DNA of 64,000 nucleotides from Sphingobacteriaceae bacterium (lineage in GTDB: Bacteria; Bacteroidota; Bacteroidia; Sphingobacteriales; Sphingobacteriaceae). The DNA is taken from contig JAGIAD010000002.1 in assembly GCA_017745075.1 (NCBI GenBank), positions 434,001 to 498,000 of the forward strand, written 5' to 3'. The position numbers and the translations under genes were made by a program. The stretch's first letter is position 1, and each line of letters begins with the position of its first letter. The notes beneath the pieces are model-generated. The model saw nothing but the letters and a program-made list of their open reading frames with translations. It searched no databases and was not told the origin of the DNA. Of this stretch, positions 51,785 to 61,874 are shown in pieces.

Positions 51785-53091
51785 GTATTAAGGCAAAGTG
51801 AATTCGCTAAATTATGCAAAATAAGCTTAATGAACCCGGTTTGTTTAAAACTCAACACATAAATGACTGTAATTAAACAGGATTGATTACTGCCTGTCAT
51901 GCTGAACGTATTGAAGAATCTTTTTAAGAATAATTTATTTTCCCTCCTCAGTTTAGTTTTTAGGAAAGCAGGCTCCGTTGCCAGTCGGTTCTGATAGTCC
52001 TGCTGTACACTATACTTTTGGCTGTCATCCTAAGCGGAGTCAAAGGGCAGCCAAAAGGTGCCGCTCCCATCAGGTTTATTTCACTTAGAACAGTAGCCAT
52101 AAATACAGTAACCATCTTAATTAATGGAAAAAATATAACAACCCAAACCTGCATTCCAATTTTAAAGGTTTAACTCCAAATCTCCGTGCTTTCTGTGTTT
52201 CCGTGGTAAAAAATAACTGTTGTATATGTTTATTGCCATTTGTCATCTGAACGCAGTGAAGAATCTTTTAAGAATAATTTATTTTTCCCTCCTCAGTTTA
52301 GTTTTTAGGAAAGCAGGCTCCGTTGCCAATCGGTTCCGGTAGTCCTGCTGTACACTATACTTTTTTGGCTGTCGTCCTGAGCAGAGTCAAAGGCAGCCAA
52401 AAAGGTGCCGTTCCCATCAGGTTTATTTCACTTGAGACAGTAGCCATAAATACAGTAACCATCTTAATGGAAAAATAATACAATCCAAATCTCCGTGCTT
52501 TCTGTGTTTCCGTGGCAAAAAATAACTGTTGTATATATTTATTGTCATTTGTCATTCTGAACGCAGTGAAGCACCCGCGAAGCGAGCTTGAATACCATTA
52601 AAACAATAAGCTGCAAATGAAAAATCTTTAATAATAAAATGCAACCGCTGAAATTAGCTGGTATGAATCTGTGCTGATCGGTTACAGATGCTTCGTGCCT
52701 CAGCATAACACCCGCCCTTTCTGTAAAGCTGAATTTACAAAGCCAAATGATTTCAATTTTATATCTTTATCGGTATGAAATCCGAGCTGTAAAGCCTTTT
52801 TCAGGTATTAATGATTTACTTCTTGCGCAAAAAAGCAGCAGTTGATATAATTAAATGCCTCAGCATACAAACAATTGTTAAATATAGTGGTTGGGTTTCT
52901 TTGGGTGCCGATTTTCTGATCGAAAATATTAATCCATGATTAACGTTTTACACAGCAACACTGAAGAAAGATGCAAAAAAAATCAGATGGAAATGGGCCG
53001 ATTTATTATCAACGATCACAATATTTAACCAATACACAAACATATTAAAAACTAAAAGTCTTAAAACCTATTTGAACGGAGAAAAAAGTAT
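51785..53091. repeat. 1.3-kb gene-free region with a tandem 310-345-bp repeat
   Basis: 51895-52240 and 52241-52549 are two direct copies of a unit opening with TGTCATTCTGAACG, containing GCAGGCTCCGTTGCCAGTCGG and GGTGCCGCTCCCATCAGG, and ending CTCCGTGCTTTCTGTGTTTCC. A third copy is cut off at about 52571. Short minus-strand frames share the words NLMGAAPF but are repeat translations. From 52600 to 53091 I see no gene, repeat or clear promoter. Confidence 0.75.
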
Positions 53092-54909
53092 ATGAAGCGA
53101 AATAGATTGTATATCCTGGCTGCGGTGAGTTTTTTTAATGTTTTATGTTTAATGGCCTGTGCACAGGAGCATGCTACGAACGAGAAAAAACTTTCCATTG
53201 CCAATGCCATTTCAAACACAACCGTATTATTAAATAACCAGGATGCCATTGTTCCGTTAAAATCGCTCGAAAAGAAAAATATCGCAGCGGTTAGCCTGAG
53301 TTTTGCCTATAGTAATGTGTTCGATAGTTTGGCCAATAAATATGATAAAATCACTTCATTTTCTGCCGATTCTTATAAAGACAGTGTAAACCTGAACGAT
53401 CTGGAAGACGATCTAAAATATTTCAACACCATTTTAATCAGCATTGACGATCAGAATGTAAACAAAGCCAAATACATCAATTTTATCAACAGCATCAGTA
53501 AGAATAAGCAGGTAATCATTTCTTTTTTTGGAAACGGACCTGGTTTAAAATCATTTGATCTGTTGAAATCGCCGATTATATGGACCGCACAGAACAATGC
53601 CGATGCCGCTGCGATTGTTCCGCAGTATATTTTTGGGGGAATTGCTGCGGTGAATAAGCTCACTACAACTTTTTCTGCGCGTTATACGATGGGTTCTGGC
53701 TTTGTGACCACTGCTACCCGCTTAAAATATACCGTGCCGGAAGATGCGGGGATCAACTCCAACAACTTAAAAGAAATTGATGCCATTGCTTCCGAAGCGA
53801 TCAGCCAGAAAGCAACCCCAGGGTTGGTGGTGCTGATAGCTAAAGATGGCAAAGTAATTTTTAACAAGGCCTATGGCACACATACTTACGATACCAATGT
53901 GCCCGATAAGGTGACTGATATTTTTGATCTGGCTTCCGTAACGAAAGTAACCGCAACTACGCCAGCTGTGATGCGTTTGTTTGAAGAAGGAAAATTAAAA
54001 CTGGATACCAATATCGGGGCATATATTCCAAAAGCACGTACCACCCCAATGAACAATATCCAGATACGTGAGGTAATGCTGCATCAGGCTGGTTTTATTC
54101 CCTACATCCCTTTTCACGATTATGTGAAAACCGGCGATTACAGCAGGGATTCATCTGCTGCCTTCCCGACCAAGGTGGCCGATAATTATTACATCAAAAA
54201 AGGCTTTTTTAAGGATTTTATGTGGCCTAAAATGCTCAATTCGCCCATTAAAACACGTGGTAAATATGTGTACAGCGATATCAGCATGTATGTAATGAAA
54301 GATATTGTAGAGCACATCAGCGAAGAGCCCTTAAATCAATATACCTACGAAAATTTTTATAAACCACTGGGCATGCAGACTGCAGGTTTCTTGCCTCGGA
54401 ACCGATTTAAACCAGAGCAGATTATTCCGACCGAAGATGATAAATACTTTAGAAAAACCTTACTTGTAGGTTATGTGCACGACCAGGGGGCAGCTTTAGC
54501 CGGCGGAGTTTCAGGACATGCAGGGTTATTCGCCAGTGCAAATGATTTGGCCATTATTTATCAAATGCTGTTAAACCGCGGTACTTATGGTGGGGTAGAG
54601 TATTTCAAAAGCGCTACAGTTGATATGTTTACTTCAAAGCAGTCGGATGTAAGTCGCAGGGGTTTAGGTTTCGACCGTTGGGATCCTGATAGCACCAAAC
54701 ATTACCCTTCTGACCTGGCTTCACCACAGACTTACGGGCATACAGGGTACACCGGAACCTGCGTTTGGGTAGATCCATCGCGTGGTTTGGTTTATATATT
54801 TCTGTCAAACCGGGTTAACCCAACAGTTACCGATAAGCTTTCTAACCTGAAAATCAGGGGTAGAATACAGGATGTGGTGAATAAAGCGATAGATGAATCG
54901 AAGAAATAA
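53092..54909 (+). CDS. Serine hydrolase (beta-lactamase fold) with residual GH3 C-terminal domain
   Basis: 605 residues, with a lipobox LMAC (Cys23). Residues about 33-205 resemble the C-terminal domain of glycoside hydrolase family 3 (AISNTTVLLNNQDAIVPLK). Residues about 220-590 form a class C beta-lactamase/penicillin-binding-protein fold with S282-V-T-K285, Y394-S-D396 and H550-T-G552. In Bacteroidota, GH3 (NagZ-like) proteins fused to such a hydrolase are usually much longer, with a full GH3 catalytic domain before this point. Here that domain is absent. The likely role is periplasmic cleavage of peptidoglycan peptides or esters. Confidence 0.82.
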   Translation: MKRNRLYILAAVSFFNVLCLMACAQEHATNEKKLSIANAISNTTVLLNNQDAIVPLKSLEKKNIAAVSLSFAYSNVFDSLANKYDKITSFSADSYKDSVNLNDLEDDLKYFNTILISIDDQNVNKAKYINFINSISKNKQVIISFFGNGPGLKSFDLLKSPIIWTAQNNADAAAIVPQYIFGGIAAVNKLTTTFSARYTMGSGFVTTATRLKYTVPEDAGINSNNLKEIDAIASEAISQKATPGLVVLIAKDGKVIFNKAYGTHTYDTNVPDKVTDIFDLASVTKVTATTPAVMRLFEEGKLKLDTNIGAYIPKARTTPMNNIQIREVMLHQAGFIPYIPFHDYVKTGDYSRDSSAAFPTKVADNYYIKKGFFKDFMWPKMLNSPIKTRGKYVYSDISMYVMKDIVEHISEEPLNQYTYENFYKPLGMQTAGFLPRNRFKPEQIIPTEDDKYFRKTLLVGYVHDQGAALAGGVSGHAGLFASANDLAIIYQMLLNRGTYGGVEYFKSATVDMFTSKQSDVSRRGLGFDRWDPDSTKHYPSDLASPQTYGHTGYTGTCVWVDPSRGLVYIFLSNRVNPTVTDKLSNLKIRGRIQDVVNKAIDESKK

Positions 54910-54983
54910 AACCTGGTTTACAGACATTCAGAGTTGTCAGCTTTAATAGCCAGTTTGCTATAAAGTTGACAACTGTATTAATA

Positions 54984-56402
54984 TTAATTCTTTGGATTGT
55001 AATAAGCATCAAAAAGTTTATTCCTGAATTTATAATCCGGGTCGTACTTTTTCTTCAGTTTAAAAAACACATCAGCATTTGGATAAGCTTTTGTAAACTG
55101 AAGTGGTGTTGCCTGTAGCTGATAGGGTAGATAATAAGCACCATTTTCTGATATGGCTGCATCAATCAGTGCTCTTGTCCATTTGGTGACTTTTTTCTTT
55201 GCTGTTTCGGAAACTTCCTGTTTGTAATAAATTACGAAAGCGAAAACTTCTTCCCTGGCCCAGGCGAGATAAGCGCCCGAATCCTTATTTGCATGCCTTA
55301 TCGAAATGTTGATCACATTTACATCATTACTTTTTAATACTTTAACCATTTTAGGGTAAAAGGAATCGAAATGATCTACTGGTATAAAATATTCCTGCAA
55401 AACATAGGTAGCTTTTTTTCTAGAATTCGGTTCGAGTTCTTTTACATCGTAGGTAGCTTCGTAATTTCTCCATTCTACAACCTTATTTTTATAAAGGATA
55501 GGCTCTACGATATGCTGCCTTAGCCATTTTCCGAAATCGGAGCCCGAAACTACTTTCATGGCAAATTTTTCCATTCCGTAGTTTTTATCATTTGGTTTTA
55601 AGCGTTCGGTAATGGTTAAAGGCTTTTCGGTTTTGGCATAAGTAACTGCTCTGACTTTTGTGTAACTATTTGGATAAATGTCGGCATTGTGAAATATAAA
55701 CTGCGCCTGGTTTCTGATGTTCGAAAAGAAGAATTTCTTATATGAAGCAATATTCATCAAAGTGTCTTTCCGCTCTATTTTGCAATTAGTGGTGAGAGAT
55801 AAAGTTACTTCGGTAATTACACCAATACCACCGTAGCCACCAATTGCAGCATAAAAAACTTCACTATTAACCGCAGGACTTGCAGTGATGAAATTTCCGT
55901 TGGCCAAAACGATTTTAAAACTTTTAACCGAGAGGATAATGGGGCCTTGACCAACATAACGGCCATGAACATTAACACTAAGTGAACCACCAACAGTAAA
56001 ATTTGCATAGGTTTGCATAATCTTTACCGATAAATTATAACGGTCTATAAACCGGATCAGTTCACGCCACCTGATTCCAGCCTGAACCGTTATTTCCTTT
56101 TTCTCTTTCGAAAAGCTTAAAATCCGGTTAAATTTTCTCATGTCGATTTGCAGGGCATTTTCGGTCGCGGTTTGTCCACCCTGGCTAAATCTCCCTCCGC
56201 CGATTGAAATAGGCCCTTTATGTCTTTTAACTGCCTCAACAATTTCGGCCGATGTTTGTGGTGTGATTATTTGTGAAACCTTAATAGGGTTAAGTTGTGT
56301 AACGTCGTTAACTACATTGAGCTGGGTACTAGGCTTATTTGGATGACAAGCTGAAAGTAAGACAAGGAGAAATAGACAAAATCTGAGTGCGTTAATTTTC
56401 AT
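54984..56402 (-). CDS. FAD-linked aldonolactone oxidase-like lipoprotein
   Basis: A 472-residue exported flavoprotein; N-terminal lipobox LSAC (Cys19). The FAD_binding_4 domain spans about 40-220 with PISIGGGRFSQGGQTATENA, TVQAGIRWRELIRFI and GGYGGIGVITEVTLS. The C-terminal domain resembles D-arabinono/L-gulono-lactone oxidase (ALO), ending DADPDYKFRNKL-like. It probably oxidises a sugar lactone or related polyol outside the cytoplasm. Divergent from the next gene across 250 bases. Confidence 0.82.
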   Translation of the reverse strand: MKINALRFCLFLLVLLSACHPNKPSTQLNVVNDVTQLNPIKVSQIITPQTSAEIVEAVKRHKGPISIGGGRFSQGGQTATENALQIDMRKFNRILSFSKEKKEITVQAGIRWRELIRFIDRYNLSVKIMQTYANFTVGGSLSVNVHGRYVGQGPIILSVKSFKIVLANGNFITASPAVNSEVFYAAIGGYGGIGVITEVTLSLTTNCKIERKDTLMNIASYKKFFFSNIRNQAQFIFHNADIYPNSYTKVRAVTYAKTEKPLTITERLKPNDKNYGMEKFAMKVVSGSDFGKWLRQHIVEPILYKNKVVEWRNYEATYDVKELEPNSRKKATYVLQEYFIPVDHFDSFYPKMVKVLKSNDVNVINISIRHANKDSGAYLAWAREEVFAFVIYYKQEVSETAKKKVTKWTRALIDAAISENGAYYLPYQLQATPLQFTKAYPNADVFFKLKKKYDPDYKFRNKLFDAYYNPKN

Positions 56403-56653
56403 ATCAAAACATGTTGAAAGTTAAAAATACCAATAATCACCTTGATTTATCATTGTCCAGGCAGTCAGCTTATGGTTTTTTATTCAAAAATGAAATACCC
56501 GGTTGCTTCTATTTAGGGTTGGTTTAATAATAAAATAAGTAAGTTTTAATGGAAGTATATCATTTAAACTACTCTTCAGAAGAAGTTTGAAAAATTTAAT
56601 ATATAGACTAATTTAAGCTGAAATTTATTATGATTGCTAAAATATTTTGTTAA

Positions 56654-57886
56654 ATGATTACGCTTAGTAAAATAACTTTATTTCTGTTAATTTTTCTCCC
56701 ACAAGTTCTATTTGCACAACGTACACTTAGCGGAAGGGTAATTGATAACAATGGCGGGCAGCCAATTGCCGGAGCCAGCATTTACATTAATAGTACTACG
56801 ATTGGCCGTATGTCTAATGAAGAAGGTAACTTTTCGTTTGATGATATTCCTTTAGGTACTCAGGAACTTGTTATTAGTTATGTTGGATATGAAACTATAT
56901 CTTATTCTTTTTCTACCGCACAATTGCCGTTAAAACTTGATTTTAAGTTGAAACCCAAAGTTCAGGAACTTAATGAAGTTACTATAGAAGGGAATTATAC
57001 GGTCTTGGATATAAGAAATAAGCAAAACTGGCAAAAATTTAAAGATGGCTTTTTAGGAATAACGCCATATTCAGATCAATGTACCATACAGAATATAGAT
57101 GATATTGAGTTAAGGTATGTAAAAGAAACACGTGGTATGAAAGCAGTTGCAAAAAAACCGATTGTGATTGTAAATAAAGCATTGGGATATATTATCGAAT
57201 ATGATCTGGAACATTTTGAGCTGTTGCCATCAGGAAGGATTCTAGCTGGTAAATCTTTTTTTAAGGAGTTAAGTGACAAAGAATTAACAGAAAATAAACG
57301 GAAATTAAGAAATGCATCTTATTATGGCTCAATGAGCCATTTTCTTAGGTCAGTTTATAATAACAGCCTAAATACTGAAGGCTTTGAAGTACGTAGTATT
57401 GCCAGAAAGCAGAATGTAGAGAAAGAAAGGGTTTTGAAAATTGTATCACAGCTGGATTTCGCGAGAAAGAGTGAATTTATCGTTAATAAAAATAGCAATG
57501 CGTTTGACGATTCTTCTGCCTATTACAGAAAATTTTTAAGCGAGCCTGGGTATTTTGATGCTTTTTCGGATAAACTGCTTAATGCTGAAGATATTAAAAC
57601 TGTAAATAGTAATGGGAATACCATATTTAAGACAACAGATACCTTATTATCTGTAACTTATACAAAACCATTGGACCGTGCGATATCTCGTTTTTTCGAT
57701 GATAGAAATAAAAAGAGCTTTATCAGTAAGCCGATGGATATTAATAAGTCCATTGTCGAATTGAAAGGGAAAGAAATAATCATTAATCCCAAAGTTAATG
57801 GTGTTTCAAAAGGGCTTAAACTCACTGGGTATTTTTCGTTTATTTACGGAGTTTCAACTTTATTACCTAATGATTATGAGCCTTAA
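56654..57886 (+). CDS. Carboxypeptidase-like regulatory-domain surface protein
   Basis: 410 residues. A signal peptide to LFAQR (about residue 22), then a CarboxypepD_reg-like domain (about 24-105: GGQPIAGASIYINSTTIGRMSN) ending in an EVTIEGN-type stretch, then about 300 residues of a poorly known mixed fold. It lacks the plug and barrel of a TonB receptor. Such proteins in Bacteroidota are secreted or anchored and poorly characterised. A strong bidirectional terminator separates it from the convergent oxygenase gene. Confidence 0.75.
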   Translation: MITLSKITLFLLIFLPQVLFAQRTLSGRVIDNNGGQPIAGASIYINSTTIGRMSNEEGNFSFDDIPLGTQELVISYVGYETISYSFSTAQLPLKLDFKLKPKVQELNEVTIEGNYTVLDIRNKQNWQKFKDGFLGITPYSDQCTIQNIDDIELRYVKETRGMKAVAKKPIVIVNKALGYIIEYDLEHFELLPSGRILAGKSFFKELSDKELTENKRKLRNASYYGSMSHFLRSVYNNSLNTEGFEVRSIARKQNVEKERVLKIVSQLDFARKSEFIVNKNSNAFDDSSAYYRKFLSEPGYFDAFSDKLLNAEDIKTVNSNGNTIFKTTDTLLSVTYTKPLDRAISRFFDDRNKKSFISKPMDINKSIVELKGKEIIINPKVNGVSKGLKLTGYFSFIYGVSTLLPNDYEP

Positions 57887-57935
57887 ACATTTAATTATAG
57901 CGGTAGCCAGAGATCTGTGAAGTGGGTATTATAAA

Positions 57936-57968
57936 TAAAAAAGCATCGGTTTTATCCGATGCTTTTTT
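57936..57968. terminator. Bidirectional terminator
   Basis: AAAAAAGCATCGG-TTTTA-CCGATGCTTTTTT hairpin with A and T runs, between convergent genes. Suitable for both strands. Confidence 0.9.
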
Positions 57969-58015
57969 ATTTACGATTCGCTAGAGACTCATGACTGAAG
58001 ACTCACGACTCCGAA

Positions 58016-58978
58016 CTACTTCTTCAATCCAATTTCTCTTAATCTTTCATCCAGGTATTCTCCGGCAGTCATATCGCTATACGCTTTAGGATGTTCAGCA
58101 TCAATGGTTGATGGTAAACTGGTTAAATCCATATCGCTGCGCGGGTGTAGGAAAAAAGGCACGGAGTAACGCGATGTTTTCATCAGTTCGCGCGGAGGAT
58201 TTACTACCCGGTGGGTGGTCGATTTTAATTTGTTATTGGTTAAACGTTGCAACATATCGCCAACATTTACCACAATATCGGTATGGTGCGCTTTAATTGG
58301 CAACCACTCATTGCTGCGGGTTAATACTTCAAGGCCATCGGCACTTGCGCCAATAAGCAAGGTAATGAGGTTAATGTCTTCATGTGCACCGGCACGTACC
58401 GCGTCATCTGGAATCGTTTCAGGATTTTCGATCGGGAAATAATGTATACCCCTTAAAATCGAATTTCCATTGTGCACGTGTTTGTCAAAATAGTTAATAG
58501 GCAAATCTAAATAAGTAGCAATGGCGCGTAATAAATGCGTTCCGTTTTCTTCCAGTTTTTTATAGATATCGCTTGTTACTTTGTTAAATTCAGGCAGTTC
58601 CTCTAAGACCTCATTGTCTGGATATTCATTTTTAACCGGATCGCCATCGGTAACTTCCTGGCCAATCTGCCAAAACTCTTTAAGATCGGGTGTTTTAGCA
58701 CCTTTCGCTGTTTCTTTGCCTGCACTGGTATAACCGCGCTGACCGGCAAGTTCAGGTTTTTCGTATTTTCTTTTAATTTCTATAGGGAGCGAAAAAGCAG
58801 CTTTAATATTTTCATAAAGCTTGTCGATCAATTCCTGACTTAAACCATGGTTGGTAATGGTAACAAAGCCCGAATCGTTAAAAGCCCTGCCCAATTCATC
58901 AGAAAACTTTTTGCGGTCTTCTTCAGAACCATTGATGTAAGAGCCTAGATCCAGGCAAGGAATATACGGTGTAGACAT
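58016..58978 (-). CDS. Isopenicillin N synthase-family (2OG-Fe(II)) oxygenase
   Basis: A 320-residue non-haem iron enzyme. An N-terminal DIOX_N segment (about 5-120: PCLDLGSYINGSEED, DSGFVTITNHGLSQELID) is followed by the double-stranded beta-helix. The iron triad is in AGAHEDINLITLL (His, Asp) and STTHRVVNPP (His), and RYSVPFFLHP holds the RxS motif for 2-oxoglutarate or substrate carboxylate. The family includes plant GA oxidases, IPNS and bacterial relatives of unknown substrate. It lies alone between repeat-free neighbours. Confidence 0.9.
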   Translation of the reverse strand: MSTPYIPCLDLGSYINGSEEDRKKFSDELGRAFNDSGFVTITNHGLSQELIDKLYENIKAAFSLPIEIKRKYEKPELAGQRGYTSAGKETAKGAKTPDLKEFWQIGQEVTDGDPVKNEYPDNEVLEELPEFNKVTSDIYKKLEENGTHLLRAIATYLDLPINYFDKHVHNGNSILRGIHYFPIENPETIPDDAVRAGAHEDINLITLLIGASADGLEVLTRSNEWLPIKAHHTDIVVNVGDMLQRLTNNKLKSTTHRVVNPPRELMKTSRYSVPFFLHPRSDMDLTSLPSTIDAEHPKAYSDMTAGEYLDERLREIGLKK

Positions 58979-59323
58979 AATTTTAAATTTTTTTGTTATA
59001 CGAATTTAAAAAAAGAATTGTTAATAAGTGCATTTACCCTGTGCAATATCTCTTTAAGTATTTGTTGGTTAGTGATCTAAGTTATTAACATTGAAGGCGA
59101 AATCGACAGGTTGATATGATTGTCACATAAAACCCATTATTGATTTAACGCAAACTACTGCCTGTTTTTTTGCGTATAATTAGAGGTGAATCATTCAGGA
59201 TAATTGTAAGGTTTATGGATTGTTTCCGACTAAGCAATACAACGCACATATGAAACCAGGATTTGCATTTTGCAGGCAAAACCATGGAAGTTTCATTACA
59301 GATAAAAAATAAATAAACACAAA
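58979..59323. other. Gene-free gap, 345 bp
   Basis: AT-rich leader between divergent genes. I see no repeat, tRNA or firm promoter, only a weak CATTTTG-like box about 55 bases before msrA. Confidence 0.3.
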
Positions 59324-59923
59324 ATGAGAAAAATAATTTTAATTCTGCTGGCGGTACTGGCATTAAACCAGGCCCATGCACAAGGGAAAAAAACAGAGAA
59401 AGCCACTTTTGGTATGGGCTGTTTTTGGTGTACAGAAGCGATATTTCAACGTTTAAAAGGGGTGGTTTCTGTAAAATCGGGCTACGAGGGTGGTACTTTG
59501 GCCAATCCAACTTACGAAGAAGTGTGCACGGGCGCCACCGGCCATGCAGAGGTTTTAGAAATTACCTACAATCCGATGGTGATTTCGTATGACGATTTAT
59601 TGGAAGTTTTTTGGAAAAGCCATGATCCGACAACCTTAAACCGCCAGGGGGCTGATAGTGGCACGCAATACCGCTCGGTGGTTTTTTACCATACACCAGA
59701 ACAAAAACTTCTGGCCGAAAAATATAAAGCAGAATTAAACAAAACCAATGCTTATGGCAAAAAAGTGGTTACCGCCATTGAGGCTGCCAAGCCGTTTTAT
59801 GTGGCTGAAAACTATCACCAGAATTATTTCAACAAAAATGGAAGCGAGCCTTACTGCAGATTGGTCATCCAGCCGAAAATAGATAAACTCGAAAAGGTAT
59901 TTAAAGCGAAGCTTAAAAATTAA
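59324..59923 (+). CDS. msrA: Periplasmic peptide methionine sulfoxide reductase MsrA
   Basis: 199 residues with a signal peptide (MRKIILILLAVLALNQAHAQ), so it acts outside the cytoplasm. The MsrA signature is FGMGCFWCTEAIFQRLKGV with catalytic Cys33, then GYEGGTLANPTYEEVCTG, GHAEVLEI and NYHQNYF. The C-terminal resolving Cys of some MsrA types is not visible; a CYCR-like Cys near the end (PYCRLV) may serve. It reduces methionine-S-sulfoxide in oxidised proteins. No msrB is adjacent. Confidence 0.95.
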   Translation: MRKIILILLAVLALNQAHAQGKKTEKATFGMGCFWCTEAIFQRLKGVVSVKSGYEGGTLANPTYEEVCTGATGHAEVLEITYNPMVISYDDLLEVFWKSHDPTTLNRQGADSGTQYRSVVFYHTPEQKLLAEKYKAELNKTNAYGKKVVTAIEAAKPFYVAENYHQNYFNKNGSEPYCRLVIQPKIDKLEKVFKAKLKN

Positions 59924-60261
59924 ATTCTTTTTCTTGTTTAAGCATCCGGCTGCTGTAAGACATCATTGATTTTAAGCCTGGTTAAAAAACTATCAAAAAA
60001 TATCCTCATTTTGATGCATAATGATAAAATTGAATGGATATTGGGTTGATTTTTTGAAAGATTGACAACGTGATCCTAATGTTGTTTTAATGTCTTTTTA
60101 AAATTTAGGATTTTTGATTTAAAACTTTGGATCAAACTTTGATAAATGCTTCTGTAAAAAGGAAATATTTCTAATTTTTAGGCAATTTTTTTAAGATTTA
60201 ATGGCTTAAAATTCGTGTGATGTTTAAAATCATTCTAAATTTGTAACTCCTTTAAACTAAG
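59924..60261 (+). other. Gene-free gap before mqo with promoter box
   Basis: AT-rich, no gene. TAAATTTG at 60236-60243 fits the -7 box TAnnTTTG and lies 18 bases before the mqo ATG; a -33 TTTG is not clear. Confidence 0.4.
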
Positions 60262-61779
60262 ATGACAAAAAAGAAAAAGACAGTTGGTAAAACTGACGCT
60301 GATGTAATTTTAATAGGGGCAGGCATCATGAGTGCAACCCTCGGTGTTTTATTAAAACAATTAGAGCCCAACTTAAGTGTAGAAATTTACGAACGTTTGG
60401 ATATTGCAGCAGCAGAAAGTTCTGATGCGTGGAATAATGCCGGAACCGGGCACTCTGCATTTTGTGAATTAAACTATACACCCGAAAAGAAAGACGGTAC
60501 CATTGAAATTAAAAAGGCAGTACAGATTGCCGAACATTTTGAGGTATCTAAGCAGTTTTGGTCTTATTTAGTAAACAAGGAACTGGTTTCTGATCCATGT
60601 AATTTCATCCGCAACATCCCTCACATGAGTTTTGTATGGGGGAAAAAGAATATAGAATATCTTAAAAAACGTTACGACGCCTTAACGCAATGTGACCTTT
60701 TTAGCGATATGCAGTATACAGAAGATCCTGAGCTCGTAAAAAGCTGGGCGCCGTTAATTATGGATGGCCGCAAGAAAAACGAAAAGGTTGCAGCTACAAA
60801 AATGGATTTAGGTACCGATGTTAACTTTGGTACTTTAACCCGCGACATGTTTAACAACCTGAAGCAGCAACCCAATGTAAATCTGTTCTTTAACCATGAA
60901 ATCCGCGACCTTAAAAAGAATAAGGATGGCAACTGGATTGTAAAGGTGAAAGATCTGGATAGTGGTGATAAACGTAAACGTGTTGCTAAATTTGTATTTA
61001 TAGGTGCTGGTGGTGGTTCTTTACCATTACTGGAAAAATCAGATATTCCTGAAGGAAAAGGTTTCGGCGGTTTCCCGGTAAGCGGACAATGGTTAAAATG
61101 TACCAATGAGGAAATTATTAAAAAACACCATGCAAAAGTATACGGAAAAGCCGCGGTTGGTGCACCACCAATGTCGGTACCGCATTTGGATACCAGAATG
61201 ATCAATGGCAAACAAGCCTTGTTGTTTGGTCCATATGCCGGTTTTTCTACTAAATTCCTTAAAAATGGTTCGTTTTTAGATTTACCAAAATCGATTAAGT
61301 TTAATAATATCCGCCCGATGATTTCAGCCGGGCTGCACAATTTAGATTTAACGAAATATTTAATTGAGCAGGTTAGGCAGTCGCCAGAAGACAGGTTGGA
61401 AGCATTGAAAGAATATTTGCCAACTGCCGAACTTAAGGATTGGCAATTGGAATATGCCGGACAGCGTGTTCAGGTAATTAAAAAAGACGAAAAACAAGGT
61501 GGTATTTTAGAGTTTGGTACCGAGGTTGTAAGTGCAGCAGATGGCTCTATTGCCGCATTGCTGGGAGCTTCTCCAGGCGCTTCAACAGCGGTATCGATCA
61601 TGCTCGATTTATTAAGCCGTTGTTTTGCTGAAGACCTGGCAACAGAAGAATGGCAGGCCAAAATTAAAGAGATGATCCCAACCTATGGAAAATCGCTGGC
61701 CCAGGATGCCGTACTTTGTAAAGCAACCAGAAATGAAACTTCGAAAGTATTGAAAATAGAAAACCCGGTGCTGGCTTAA
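60262..61779 (+). CDS. mqo: Malate:quinone oxidoreductase
   Basis: 505 residues, usual Mqo length. FAD is bound by DVILIGAGIMSATLGVLL; the family-typical SSDAWNNAGTGHSAFCELNYTP (about residues 53-74) and VGAPPMSVPHLDTR are conserved, and the C-terminus holds GASPGASTAVSIMLDLL. Mqo oxidises malate to oxaloacetate at the inner face of the membrane and passes electrons to the quinone pool, replacing or complementing soluble malate dehydrogenase in the TCA cycle. It is a single-gene unit with its own terminator. Confidence 0.96.
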   Translation: MTKKKKTVGKTDADVILIGAGIMSATLGVLLKQLEPNLSVEIYERLDIAAAESSDAWNNAGTGHSAFCELNYTPEKKDGTIEIKKAVQIAEHFEVSKQFWSYLVNKELVSDPCNFIRNIPHMSFVWGKKNIEYLKKRYDALTQCDLFSDMQYTEDPELVKSWAPLIMDGRKKNEKVAATKMDLGTDVNFGTLTRDMFNNLKQQPNVNLFFNHEIRDLKKNKDGNWIVKVKDLDSGDKRKRVAKFVFIGAGGGSLPLLEKSDIPEGKGFGGFPVSGQWLKCTNEEIIKKHHAKVYGKAAVGAPPMSVPHLDTRMINGKQALLFGPYAGFSTKFLKNGSFLDLPKSIKFNNIRPMISAGLHNLDLTKYLIEQVRQSPEDRLEALKEYLPTAELKDWQLEYAGQRVQVIKKDEKQGGILEFGTEVVSAADGSIAALLGASPGASTAVSIMLDLLSRCFAEDLATEEWQAKIKEMIPTYGKSLAQDAVLCKATRNETSKVLKIENPVLA

Positions 61780-61802
61780 GCCATAACCACAATAAATTTT
61801 AG

Positions 61803-61830
61803 AAGGTCCCGGGCAACCGGGACCTTTTTT
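61803..61830 (+). terminator. Terminator of mqo
   Basis: AAGGTCCCGG-GCAA-CCGGGACCTT followed by six T, 24 bases after the mqo stop. A perfect 10-bp stem. Confidence 0.92.
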
Positions 61831-61874
61831 GTTGTTACCACTCGGTTTGTGCTCCTGAAGATCAATTATCTGCC

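Noticed and set aside
51960..52555. Two minus-strand frames sharing MVTVFMATV
   Set aside because: They repeat with the tandem unit, are not in a consistent gene context, and their words recur at 62.1 kb in repeat sequence.
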